Below are positions 9,513-18,377 of a DNA stretch of 64,000 nucleotides, piece after piece. The first letter of the stretch is position 1, and each line of letters starts with the position of its first letter. A program made the translations under genes and the position numbers. The stretch covers positions 682,001 through 746,000 of the forward strand of contig NZ_OZ026454.1 in assembly GCF_964019585.1 (NCBI RefSeq), read 5' to 3'. This stretch comes from Candidatus Mesenet endosymbiont of Agriotes lineatus. GTDB lineage: Bacteria; Pseudomonadota; Alphaproteobacteria; Rickettsiales; Anaplasmataceae. A model generated the notes under the pieces. That model searched no databases. It was given only the letters and a program-made list of their open reading frames with translations, and was not told the origin of the DNA.

Positions 9513-9977
9513 ATACCTTCTCTACTTCATTATTCACTAATCCCTTAATGATCCTTGATGCTTCTGGCTCTAGTGGTAATCTTGTATTGGTAGTGCTGTT
9601 TTGCCTTTACGCTTAAAGACACTAGTATAACCTCTGGGCATAGTAGCAACAAATGCACTGTGAAACATATATTTCCCTACCGTCGCTCCAGTTTTTGTCT
9701 GTCTCATACTCCCAAGTTTTGCTGCTTTGATTCCATAAAGACTGGCTCTGACTAATGCCTTTAAAGAGTTTCTATTGGCTTTAATAACCTGTAGCCTATT
9801 TCTAATTAGCTTTAATTTTATTTGTTTCTCCGTACTTATTTCCCTACTAGCTTGAGCTTTTACCCAAAGCGCCGTTTTATTTAGTGCCCTAACTACTGCT
9901 AATTCTACTTTATCTTTTTTAGCATCAATGGTTTGAATAACCTTATTAATGTTATTGCTAACTTCTATACTAAACAT
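9463..9977 (-). pseudogene. Minor tail protein Z, frameshifted near C-terminus
   Basis: The N-terminal frame (MFSIEVSNNINKVIQTIDAKKDKVELAVVRALNKTALWVKAQASREISTEKQ...) is typical of the prophage minor tail protein Z family (GPZ). It stops at 9570 with KTALPIQDYH*. The neighbouring frame, shifted by one base in an ATACAAG stretch, continues with TRLPLEPEASRIIKGLVNNEVEKVFEKYFQHELNFILQK and stops at 9463, which looks like the authentic C-terminus. A single indel near 9585 is the simplest explanation. The last 48 residues would be lost in the standing frame, and partial function cannot be excluded. Confidence 0.72.
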
Positions 9978-10290
9978 TTGAGTTGTCTGTTTTCATACAC
10001 TCTATTCTCCACAGCATTCCCGAGTTGTCCTTAAGTGGTGGTAAGTAGATCTTATACTTTTGCTCATTGATAACAAAAACATCTCCTACTGCAGGCTGCA
10101 ATACATCAAATACACTTACCTCAAGTATTAGCATCTCACCAATGAACTTTCCCTCACCAACCTCATAAAGTTTGTCTGGTTGTTGTTTTAATATTGCTAC
10201 TGGATATGACTTGTTCTTTGACTTATATAATGCCTGTTGTCCTAGATATAAGAAACAATCTGTAAATAATCTCTGAACATTTTTAAACAT
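9970..10290 (-). CDS. Probable head-tail joining protein (lambda FII-like position)
   Basis: A 106-residue protein lying between the major capsid gene and Z, the place of the lambda FII-type head-tail connector. The sequence is beta-rich (VGEGKFIGEMLILEVSVFDVLQPAVGDVFVINEQKYKIYLPPLKD...LWRIECMK), which suits the small beta-sandwich fold of such connectors. It starts 2 bases after the end of the capsid gene and overlaps Z by 8 bases, so it belongs to the head operon. The assignment leans on position and size rather than on a firm motif. Confidence 0.55.
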   Translation of the reverse strand: MFKNVQRLFTDCFLYLGQQALYKSKNKSYPVAILKQQPDKLYEVGEGKFIGEMLILEVSVFDVLQPAVGDVFVINEQKYKIYLPPLKDNSGMLWRIECMKTDNSNV

Positions 10291-10291
10291 A

Positions 10292-11293
10292 TTAAGCAGT
10301 GATCTTTACTAATATTGATGGTCTGTGACACATAGGAAGAGGATTAGACTGAGTATGCAGATCAGTTCCCCGATCAAATCTTCTTGGTTGTTGTTTTGCA
10401 TAAAGTGGTTGTCCTAAAGTATTTACGGTTTCATTAAAGTCTGCTGGAGCAAAATAAGTAGTAAATGTATTTGCTGTTCCCAGAGGAAAACAATGTCCGG
10501 TATCTTTTTCAATAAACCTTCTCACATTGCCATCGGGATCTGTTGCTTGTCCTCGATATTCTTCAAAGGCAATGCCACAGAAAGTAAACCCTGATCTCAT
10601 ATCATTGCGAAGTGCTGCTCCTTCTTGCCATCTTTCATAGGCTTCTTTTACTTTTTGATGTGCAGTTAAAGCATCAAAAAACTCAGGACTAACCAGTGCA
10701 TGAACCTCAGTCATATACTCACCACTTAAGTTATCTTCAATATGGCGCAATACTTCCATACACTTACGTTTTACATCTGTGGTTGCAGTGCTAAGAGCAA
10801 AGTTTACTACTTTTGGGGTAATCTCAAATTCTGTATATAAGTTGAGTAATTCAGAACCATCAGCATCAAGAATAATGCCCTTTAAAGCTCCCATACGTAG
10901 ATGCTCTATAGTGATTGCATGTTTATTTCTCATTGATTGCAAATGATCTGTGATAACATCAGCTAAAGCTTTAAGTTCATTTTCTGAGCCAAATGCACGT
11001 ATTCCTTGAACTTCTTCTGGTAATACCACATCATCGTGAGGAATATGAGGGATAGTAAAGGTTCTTACTTTTCTTTTTCCGCGTTTTCCTACAGTTGCTG
11101 GTGCTCCTGGTAGTTGGGTTGGTAGTAAGCTGAGTACTCCGTTTTGCTCTTCTATTGTAATATGACGGAATCTCACTGCCTTACTTGGAAATAACTTTAA
11201 GTTTTCAGTACGACCATAATTGATTGGCAAAATATTTATTGCTCCTGTGAGCGCCGTTATACTAAATGCTGGATTTGAGAATGGATTTTGCAT
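10292..11293 (-). CDS. Major capsid protein E (lambda-like)
   Basis: A lambda gpE-type major capsid protein of 333 residues, intact. Family features include the N-terminal NPFSNPAFSITALTGAINILPINYGR, the KAVRFRHITIEEQNGVLSLL strand, a basic RGKRKVRTFTIPHIPHDD turn, the central region with SGEYMTEVHALVSPEFFDALTAH and the C-terminal YAKQQPRRFDRGTDLHTQSNPLPMCHRPSILVKI. I choose ATG 11293 because an AAGGGGG lies nine bases upstream; an open frame extends 14 codons further but overlaps the previous gene. It is the shell subunit of the WO head. Confidence 0.9.
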   Translation of the reverse strand: MQNPFSNPAFSITALTGAINILPINYGRTENLKLFPSKAVRFRHITIEEQNGVLSLLPTQLPGAPATVGKRGKRKVRTFTIPHIPHDDVVLPEEVQGIRAFGSENELKALADVITDHLQSMRNKHAITIEHLRMGALKGIILDADGSELLNLYTEFEITPKVVNFALSTATTDVKRKCMEVLRHIEDNLSGEYMTEVHALVSPEFFDALTAHQKVKEAYERWQEGAALRNDMRSGFTFCGIAFEEYRGQATDPDGNVRRFIEKDTGHCFPLGTANTFTTYFAPADFNETVNTLGQPLYAKQQPRRFDRGTDLHTQSNPLPMCHRPSILVKITA

Positions 11294-11297
11294 AGAT

Positions 11298-11672
11298 TTA
11301 AACCCCCTTACGAATAATGATACCACGAGTTTCAAGTTGTTTTATTGCTGCAGTTTTTTGCTCTTCAGTAATATTTGTTGGCCAAACTAAAATACAATCA
11401 GCTAGCAGGGCAATACGTGTAATCATCACTGCTTTGGTATCTGCTGCTTTTGCATCCACATCACTTATTACTACACCAATAGCAATTTGAGTGCCGTCTG
11501 TGGCAGTTGGATTTAAAACCTTAATTAAACCATCATCTGTTTTTTTGCTAACCACAGCTCCTAAACTCAGATTTTGTCCTTTGGCAACTGTTACTTGATC
11601 GCGTGAATAGATGTTTGATGCTTCATATTTTAATAGATCACCTAAATTATTGGCCTCTGTTATACAACTCAT
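11298..11672 (-). CDS. Head decoration protein D (lambda-like)
   Basis: A 124-residue protein of the lambda gpD decoration family, which trims the expanded capsid and stabilises it. It contains LGDLLKYEASNIYSRDQVTVAKGQNLSLGAVVSKKTDDGLIKVLNPTATDGTQIAIGVVI, the usual beta-rich core, and ends RGIIIRKGV. It ends four bases before the start of the major capsid gene, and the order protease/C, D, E is that of lambda. Confidence 0.87.
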   Translation of the reverse strand: MSCITEANNLGDLLKYEASNIYSRDQVTVAKGQNLSLGAVVSKKTDDGLIKVLNPTATDGTQIAIGVVISDVDAKAADTKAVMITRIALLADCILVWPTNITEEQKTAAIKQLETRGIIIRKGV

Positions 11673-11697
11673 AAATATTGTCTCCTTTTATTATTAG

Positions 11698-12003
11698 CTA
11701 TGCAGATTGACGAGATTTAGCTACCTGTATTACCAGATCTTCTTGCACATTTGTCTGCAAAGTACTTAAAATTTCAGTTTTTGTTGCTTGTTGAGCCAGA
11801 GTGGTCATTAAAATCTCTCTTGCTTCAACCGCACTTATATTCTGCTCAATAAATTCTCCTAATTTTTCTGGCATACGTGATAAGTTACATAGACGTACCA
11901 GCTCTAAAACCTCAGTACGATAACTGTTGTCATAATTCTGCTTATCATGACTTACAATATCTTTAGAATTTTGTTCTTCTTGATTGGTAATTTGTTTGTT
12001 CAT
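11698..12003 (-). CDS. Candidate nested scaffold protein (Nu3-like internal start)
   Basis: Within the protease gene and in the same frame, an ATG at 12003 is preceded by AAAGGAG at eight bases, a better ribosome site than that of the full gene. The 101-residue product (MNKQITNQEEQNSKDIV...RQSA) is hydrophilic, Gln/Glu-rich and probably helical. Lambda makes its scaffold Nu3 from exactly such an internal in-frame start in gene C. I infer the same arrangement here; there is no direct proof that the start is used. Confidence 0.55.
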   Translation of the reverse strand: MNKQITNQEEQNSKDIVSHDKQNYDNSYRTEVLELVRLCNLSRMPEKLGEFIEQNISAVEAREILMTTLAQQATKTEILSTLQTNVQEDLVIQVAKSRQSA

Positions 12004-12795
12004 AATAAAACTCCTTTGTTTGTTGATAAATATTTTTTCTTTCAAATCAGCAAATGTTGTTATTTCATCTGCTAAGCCAATATCTATTGCACTTTCACCA
12101 AAATAAAGCCCTGCTTCAGTTGATCTAACGGCTGTAGTAGATAAATCTCTATTACGCGCTATAAGTTCCACAAACATCTCATATAAGCGATTTACCTCTC
12201 CTTGCAGACTCTCCTTGCTCTCAGAAGTAATAGGTTCATGCGGATTTAAATCATTTTTACGATTACCTGCAAAAACTGTGCTGTATTTTATACCTTGTTT
12301 TTCATCAAAACTGCTCTGGTCAATATGACTAGCAATAACCCCAATGCTACCAACCCCTGAAGTTCTAGTGAGCAAAATCTTCTCAGCGCTTGAAGCAATA
12401 GCATAGGCAGCAGAATAAGCATCACCACTTACAGTTGCGATAATCTCTTTTTTTGACCTAGTATTATAGATAAAATCAGCTAAATCAAATACTCCATTTA
12501 CTTCTCCTCCTGGACTGTCGATATCAAGTAAAATGGTCTCTATACTACTATCTGCTAAAGCTTCTTCTACTTGCTCATAGATTCTTTCATATGAGGTCAT
12601 CCCTAAAACATCATCAAAAGCTCCAGGTTTTTGAGTTAAAATCCCATAAATGGGAATAATAGCAATACCCTCTTGCTTGCTAGCTATATGTTTTAAATTC
12701 TTAAAGATTGGTAATTTCTTGCTGTGTAATGATAATAATTCAAAACTTCTCGGTTCCAGCATCAGTGGTTTGCTTAGTAATAGAGAACTCTCCAT
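11698..12795 (-). CDS. Head maturation protease, S49 family (lambda gpC-like)
   Basis: A 365-residue S49/SppA-type serine peptidase. The domain covers roughly residues 45-260: LLDIDSPGGEVNGVFDLADFI, the catalytic Ser in SGDAYSAAYAIASSAEKI, GVGSIGVIASHID and the likely catalytic Lys in AGNRKNDLNPHEPIT. I start it at ATG 12795, preceded by AAGGAAA; the longer frame from 12843 overlaps the portal gene. In lambda gpC cleaves the scaffold and portal during head maturation. The C-terminal 100 residues carry no protease motif and match the place of the nested scaffold gene. Confidence 0.88.
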   Translation of the reverse strand: MESSLLLSKPLMLEPRSFELLSLHSKKLPIFKNLKHIASKQEGIAIIPIYGILTQKPGAFDDVLGMTSYERIYEQVEEALADSSIETILLDIDSPGGEVNGVFDLADFIYNTRSKKEIIATVSGDAYSAAYAIASSAEKILLTRTSGVGSIGVIASHIDQSSFDEKQGIKYSTVFAGNRKNDLNPHEPITSESKESLQGEVNRLYEMFVELIARNRDLSTTAVRSTEAGLYFGESAIDIGLADEITTFADLKEKIFINKQRSFIMNKQITNQEEQNSKDIVSHDKQNYDNSYRTEVLELVRLCNLSRMPEKLGEFIEQNISAVEAREILMTTLAQQATKTEILSTLQTNVQEDLVIQVAKSRQSA

Positions 12796-12799
12796 AAAT

Positions 12800-14217
12800 T
12801 TAATTTCCTTTTTGCTTAATATCTGCCCGACAATCAGAATCAAAATTCAGGTTAAAGTAATCAGCACGTTTATGATCTTCAGCAATCTCCTGATCAATTT
12901 CTTCTATATCATAGCCAAGCTCTGACACTACCTCTGCTCTACTTTTAAACCCGTTTCTTACTGCCATCTGCTGTGCTTGCTGATCTTTAAGTGGATCAAC
13001 CCAATCAAACCCTTGTGGGATCCATTTTACATCCTTTAATGTTTGGCTATTCTCTTTATTTGTTTCTTTAATTGCACCAGAGAGTAGTGCTAACTCTAAT
13101 TCCATACTGGACGGCAAAATTGAAAGACCATGACATTATGCTGTAACATCGAGCATCGACGACGAAACTCTATCAGCCCTGCTCGAATTGATGAGTAATT
13201 AACATTAGTGAGATCACCAGTTAACTGCTCATAAGTAATGCCCATGCCAATAGCAATAGCTCTCAGTTGTTGTCTCATGAATGCCTCGTAGCTACCCCCA
13301 ACATCTGATGGTTCAGAAAACTTAATATCTTCTCCTGGATCCAAAAGCTGCATAGTTCCAGGTTCTAAACCAGAGAGGGCAATTCCATGTTCGTTTGTTT
13401 CATTTTCTCCCATGATATTAGCTTCAGGATCAAGTCTGGTGATAAATCCAGCAAACATTGCTGCCGTTTTCTTTCTCACAAGTTCCGCATCATCATATTG
13501 ATCAAGTTCATAGAGTTTCAGTAGTACATTAGATAGCCAAGGTTCTCCTCTTATTTGTCCTGGTCTTAAAGGTCTATAAATATGCAAAACATCATTTGCT
13601 GGAACTCGAACTGATTCTCCTAATGAACCATCACCTGGATGCTCTCTGAATAAGTAATATGCTTCTCTTTGCCCAAGTTTGTTAAATTCAATCCCACTAC
13701 GAATGATGTTACCATTTGCTAACGTTTGGTTACTCTTATTGTCTAAATGTTCTGATTCAAGTACTTGCAGCTGCAGTGGAACAGATAAATTATCTTCTGC
13801 TCTTCGCGCCCGCAAACGGATAAAACACTCTCCCCCCTCTACCATACTTCGACATACTAAAGACTGCAGTCCATAAAAATCATTTGCGCCACAGCTATCT
13901 GCCTCATCAGTCCAACTAAGCCATAACTGCTGTAGTTTTCTTCTAAAATTGGCATCTGTAGCTTTTGATTGGGGTTTAATTCCAGTGCCAACACAATTAC
14001 TGACTATGGTATCAATAATATTTGCTGCATAGGGGTTATTACGTACCATACCACGAGAGCGGCTACGCAGAGTTTCAAGGTTATGAGTAAGGAGGCTATT
14101 TATGCTTCCCCTTTCAGGTTGAAAATAACATAACCTTCTTCCAGCTCCTGCTCCATCCCAGGCTGAACTTTTAATCTTTGGTTTATTGAATAGTTGTTTT
14201 AGTGATTTTAATATCAT
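12800..14217 (-). pseudogene. Portal protein B (lambda-like), C-terminal frameshift
   Basis: The frame from ATG 14217 is a lambda gpB-type portal: AGRRLCYFQPERGSINSLLTHNLETLRSRSRGMVRNNPYAANIIDTIVSNCVGTGIKP at the N-terminus, ADDSC...GLQSLVCRSMVEGGECFIR, HIYRPLRPGQIRGEPWLSNVLLKLYELDQYDDAELVRKKTAAMFAGFI and TGDLTNVNYSSIRAGLIEFRRR. It stops at 13096 (FQFCRPVWN*). The overlapping frame carries the normal continuation (MELELALLSGAI...IPQGFDWVDPLKDQQAQQMAVRNGFKSRAEVVSELGYDIEEIDQEIAEDH) to a stop at 12800. One small indel at about 13100 removes roughly 100 C-terminal residues. Confidence 0.88.
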
Positions 14218-14442
14218 CTATAGGACACCTTTACTTGTGGAAAAAACAATTCTCCTCTTTGGCTTTACCCCTGAGATTTTCAGCTCGGCCTTAATTCTTT
14301 GTCTTAAATTAAGTAAGTCATTTATCTGCACTTCTGCATATCTCACTACATGATCACCATAAGCAATTGATACTACTCGTTCCCCACTTTGTAATTTCTG
14401 TATGGCTTGTTCAACTTGGACTAGATACTCACTATTGTACAT
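14218..14442 (-). CDS. Head-tail joining protein W (lambda gpW-like)
   Basis: A 74-residue protein between the terminase large subunit and portal, the place of lambda gpW. The first 55 residues (MYNSEYLVQVEQAIQKLQSGERVVSIAYGDHVVRYAEVQINDLLNLRQRIKAEL) fit the gpW helix-beta-hairpin-helix fold. It would plug the portal after packaging so that tails can attach. It overlaps the terminase gene by 11 bases and ends one base before the portal ATG. Confidence 0.82.
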   Translation of the reverse strand: MYNSEYLVQVEQAIQKLQSGERVVSIAYGDHVVRYAEVQINDLLNLRQRIKAELKISGVKPKRRIVFSTSKGVL

Positions 14443-16266
14443 TTGGCTCTATCCACTTACTCGGTATTACTTTTGCTGATTTCTTTTGACTCTTAGTTTT
14501 TTTACCCACTAAACTGTTCCATTTATTCTCTGTCCAGCGATCAATCCCTAGAGCAATGGATGCAGCTCTTGCATAAACTCGACAGTCAAGTGCTTCGTTA
14601 CGTTCTCTAATCTTCTGCCATTCTTGTTTAGTATAGCCTTTAACTACTTTAGTAATTAACTGCTCAGCTGTTAGTTGTTTAAAATATTCGGGGCAATACT
14701 GAGGAAAATGACAGTACCCAGGGGGAAATCCTTCTTCATTCTCTAAAAGTTTAAGTAATTGGAAGAGTTCAGATTTAAGTATTGATACTCCTATAGGCCA
14801 GAGTTTTACGCCCCGACGTAACTTTTGTCCAGCAACAGTAACATCAACTTTACTTGGACTACTAAGTGGTACTAGGGCTTTATTTACTCCTTTAACTGCC
14901 ATTACTCTTCCACATCCTTGATAACTTCTGATCCAATTATAAACTTCCTGTGTTGCATATCCGGCATCTACTGCCATCATACTGATTGTATATTCAAGTC
15001 CATCACTACCTAAGAAATGGTTGCCAAGTAATTCTGATAATTTATTCCAGACAAAATCTCGTCCAGGATCGCCTTCAAACACTTGATAATCAATCGACCA
15101 ACTTTCTCTATTTCTGCCCCAAGCAACAACTTCTACCTCTATTCTATCCTTCTGCACGTCAACCCCAGCAGTTAAGACTACTTCTCCTTGAGGTACTGTA
15201 CCAATTAAATAATCTTCTCGACGCTGAAAGAGATGCTTCCAATCTGGTACTTCTCCACGATCAACCCAAGTTTCTCCGAGGGTGGTATTTATCCATACTT
15301 TAAGCAGCTGCTCATTATCTTTACTGTGGAGAAAGTCTTCTACTGCTTGACTCCAACTATACCAGCCAACAGGGCTATATAAACTTGAGAGCCTACTGTT
15401 TTGTTGTTTACTGTAACATTTGTGCCTCGCCATTCCCCTTGACTTAACATTTCTGTCTTTTGATGATTTTCTATTTTACCACTACATTCACTGCAAACAT
15501 AATGTGCTGAGGCTGGCTCCTTATCTTCCCATTTTACCTGTTGCCATTTTAAGATTTGATAATAATTACAATGTGGGCAAGGCACAAAGAAATAACGTTT
15601 ATCAGAAGCTTCAAACTCTTTCTCAATTCTGCTAATTCCATGTACTGTTGGTGTTGATACTAAAAAGATCTTTCTCCTCGTAAAAGTGTTAGTACGTGCA
15701 ATACTTAAAAGTACTGGATCACCTTCACCCCCAGAGTCTCCTGGATAAGCATCAATCTCATCTAAGAATAAGTATTTAACTGGCATGGATCTTAGCCCAA
15801 CACTACTGTTAGCTCCAGTTATTACCACCATGCCTCCTGGGAACTCTTTGCTCTGTACTGTGTTACCTGAATCTCTTGCTCTTGGATCTTTAACTTTGCT
15901 CTTTAAACATGGTGTACTGTCAATAAGAGGAGCAAATCTTCCTTTAGACCAACGCTTTCCCATCTCGACAGTGGGTTGCACTACCAGCATTGGCCCTGGA
16001 GTTTGATCGATGATATAGCCTATCCAGTTATTTCCAGCCTCTGTTCCTCCAATTTGTGCCCCCTTCATAAAGATTACTTTTTCAACGGCAGATGAAGGAG
16101 AGAGACAATCCATGATTTCTTTTAAATAAGGAGTTCTTGCTGTCCGCCATTTCCCTGGTTCTGATGATGCTGTTTGCGAAAGTACCCGATACTCATTTGC
16201 CCACTCTGACACTTTAAGTAATGGATCGGGTTTTAGTCCGGCATAAAAACTACTGCTGTAAATCAT
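14432..16266 (-). pseudogene. Terminase large subunit (lambda gpA-like), frameshifted
   Basis: The N-terminal frame has the packaging ATPase: MKGAQIGGTEAGNNW as the Walker A-type loop, VKYLFLDEIDAYPGD as Walker B, the STPTVHGISRIEKEF coupling motif and a zinc-finger pair (CPHCNYY and CSECSG). It ends at 15340 with GSQVYIALLAGIVGVKQ*. The overlapping frame restores LSSLYSPVGWYSWSQAVEDFL and carries the nuclease part (AGVDVQKDRIEVEVVAW, AVDAGYATQEVYNWI) up to 14432. A single indel near 15390 therefore separates ATPase from nuclease. In intact phages this enzyme cuts at cos and pumps DNA into heads. Confidence 0.9.
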
Positions 16267-17864
16267 TGCATTAGCACCAAATTATTTGATTGCCATGGAT
16301 TTTCTCGCTCATCATAATCAACTAAAGTAGCAGGTTCTTTATTGGTTTCTGACAGCGCTTTTAAAACCCCTTGCTGACAGTTATTATCAATTGATCTTTG
16401 CATAAGTTGACTTAAAGCCACTATAGCAACTGCTGTGAATACTCCGGCTATGGTGGTATACATTCCTACTGCTATAGTAAAAATTACTGTCATTGAACCT
16501 ATAACTGCAAGAGTGAGAACAGTACAGAGCTTCACCTTTTTATTATGATTATTTCTCTTTTCTATCACTTCTGCACATTTACTAAGCATATAAAACATCA
16601 CAGGATTTTCTTTCGTATAATCTATAGGAGTTTTGCCTTCATTATCCCTACCAAATAGATCCACATCTTTTCTGATCAATAAGACCTTAAGTAACTCGAG
16701 GTTATTTGCTTTAATTGCACAGTAAAGGGCAACTGCAGGGCTTGCTCCTTTTTTAAGCAGTAACTCTACCGCATTTAAATGTCCTTGCTCTGCCGCAAAA
16801 TATATTGGTGATTGGTTCTTGTTATTTAAAACATTAATATCCTCCCCCGTTTTTATTAGAATATTGATAATTTCAGTGTATCCTTTTTGCACCGCTAAAT
16901 GTAATAGATGGTTATTATCAACTCCGTATCTGTTTTCTCTTAAGGCCTTTACTATCTCCTGCTTATTTTCCTCAACCGCATATTCAAATGGAGTCTTACC
17001 ATTATCATCTTTCATCAGTGGATCTATATCTTTTCTGGTGAGTAAAACATCTGTGGTACTCAGTCCACCACCATCTACAGCATAATGCAAAGGAGTTTGG
17101 TTCTCATGGTCTTGGGGATTAACTCTACACTCAGGAGTACTGATTAAACACTTAACTACATCAAGGCAGAGATCTCTTTCATCGTAACTGCTATTACTTA
17201 CTGCAATATGAAGTGGTGATAATCCTGTGGAACTTTGACCAACACTGACTGCGTTGACATTGGCCTTAAGCTGAATTAACAGCTCTACTGTTTTTAATCT
17301 CTTATTATTTACAGCGTAATGTAAAGGAGTTTGATTTCTTGCATCAAAAACATCGATTTCTGCTCCCCCTTCCTCTACTAAGATCTCAATAATACTTTTA
17401 TGTCCTGCTCCTGCGGCTAAGTGTAAGGGTGTATGGTGCGCAGCATTGCGTAAGTTAACATCTACACCTTTTTCAATTAAATATCTTACTGCCTTAACTT
17501 CACCAACTGCTGCTGCTAAATGAAGTAAGCTATCGCCATCAGGTCCATACTTATTATTGATTAAAGCTTGTAATACTCTTGTTTTATTTTCTTCTTGAGC
17601 GTAATCAAGCGGGGCTTTACCTGTATCATCTTTAATGAAAGGATTAACGTTTTTCTTGTTAAATAAGAGATCTACTAAAGCTAAATCATCAGATTCTATA
17701 GCATAATGGAGAGCAGTTTTGCCATTTATCCCTTGAGTATTAACATCTACTTCTGCGTTGCTAATAAAGCATCTAATTATTTCTAAATGGAGATTTTGTT
17801 TGATCATTGGTTCTTCAGCTATAAATAAAGCAGGTAAAGTGTTTTTAGATGTAAAGCCACTCAC
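16263..17864 (-). CDS. Ankyrin-repeat protein with C-terminal membrane segments
   Basis: A 533-residue protein made of about twelve ankyrin repeats (TPLHLAAGAGHKSIIEILVEEG, TPLHYAVNNKRLKTVELLIQ, SPIYFAAEQGHLNAVELLLKKGA and others) followed by two hydrophobic helices at about 450-490 (LCTVLTLAVIGSMTVIFTIAV and IAGVFTAVAIVALSQL). It lies between the terminase small and large subunit genes and overlaps each by four bases (ATGA), so it is locked into the packaging operon. Ankyrin repeats mediate protein binding and are characteristic of Wolbachia effectors. Its role in a phage packaging operon is unknown. Confidence 0.9.
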   Translation of the reverse strand: MSGFTSKNTLPALFIAEEPMIKQNLHLEIIRCFISNAEVDVNTQGINGKTALHYAIESDDLALVDLLFNKKNVNPFIKDDTGKAPLDYAQEENKTRVLQALINNKYGPDGDSLLHLAAAVGEVKAVRYLIEKGVDVNLRNAAHHTPLHLAAGAGHKSIIEILVEEGGAEIDVFDARNQTPLHYAVNNKRLKTVELLIQLKANVNAVSVGQSSTGLSPLHIAVSNSSYDERDLCLDVVKCLISTPECRVNPQDHENQTPLHYAVDGGGLSTTDVLLTRKDIDPLMKDDNGKTPFEYAVEENKQEIVKALRENRYGVDNNHLLHLAVQKGYTEIINILIKTGEDINVLNNKNQSPIYFAAEQGHLNAVELLLKKGASPAVALYCAIKANNLELLKVLLIRKDVDLFGRDNEGKTPIDYTKENPVMFYMLSKCAEVIEKRNNHNKKVKLCTVLTLAVIGSMTVIFTIAVGMYTTIAGVFTAVAIVALSQLMQRSIDNNCQQGVLKALSETNKEPATLVDYDERENPWQSNNLVLMQ

Positions 17865-18349
17865 TCCAATCCCCCTTGTGATAATGCTTCAAGCGCTATC
17901 TTGATTTCTTCAGTTAGTGTCTGATGAATCTTCTCACTACTATCCAGTGAAGCTAAAAGTGCAGATACTCTATCGGGAATGTTAAGCAGATTATTTCTTA
18001 CAACTCTTGCGGTATTAAAAGCTGCAGTTTTAACTTCATCTATTGGTACAAGTTCACCAATTTCAGCTTTAGCCTTAGCTTCTAGAAGCTTACCACGTTC
18101 TATTTCATTCTTAATGCGAGTTTTAAGGAACATGGTGGCAAGATCACTATTGCCTCTTTCATTACCGTTAATACCTTTTCTTCTTTGTGGTTGACTTGGA
18201 TCACGAATGGTAATAAGTGCAGCATCTGCTTGCTCAAAATCAATCATACCGTCTTTAAGCTCAACGATACCATTCTTCACCAAATAACAGACGTACTGTT
18301 TAGAAAACCCTTGCTCTTTTGCCCATTCAGTCTGGGTTATAAGTGCCAC
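17861..18349 (-). CDS. Terminase small subunit (Nu1-like)
   Basis: A 162-residue protein. The N-terminus LITQTEWAKEQGFSKQYVCYLVKNGIVELKDGMIDFEQADAAL is a winged-helix DNA-reading motif of the lambda Nu1 type. The central part (TMFLKTRIKNEIERGKLLEAKAKAEIGELVPIDEV) is a predicted coiled coil, and the end IPDRVSALLASLDSSEKIHQTLTEEI is seen in other small terminases. It would recognise cos and recruit the large subunit. The downstream ankyrin gene starts within its last codons. Confidence 0.82.
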   Translation of the reverse strand: MALITQTEWAKEQGFSKQYVCYLVKNGIVELKDGMIDFEQADAALITIRDPSQPQRRKGINGNERGNSDLATMFLKTRIKNEIERGKLLEAKAKAEIGELVPIDEVKTAAFNTARVVRNNLLNIPDRVSALLASLDSSEKIHQTLTEEIKIALEALSQGGLE

Positions 18350-18377
18350 TTTTCCCCCTTTTATTATTTTCTTGTTT

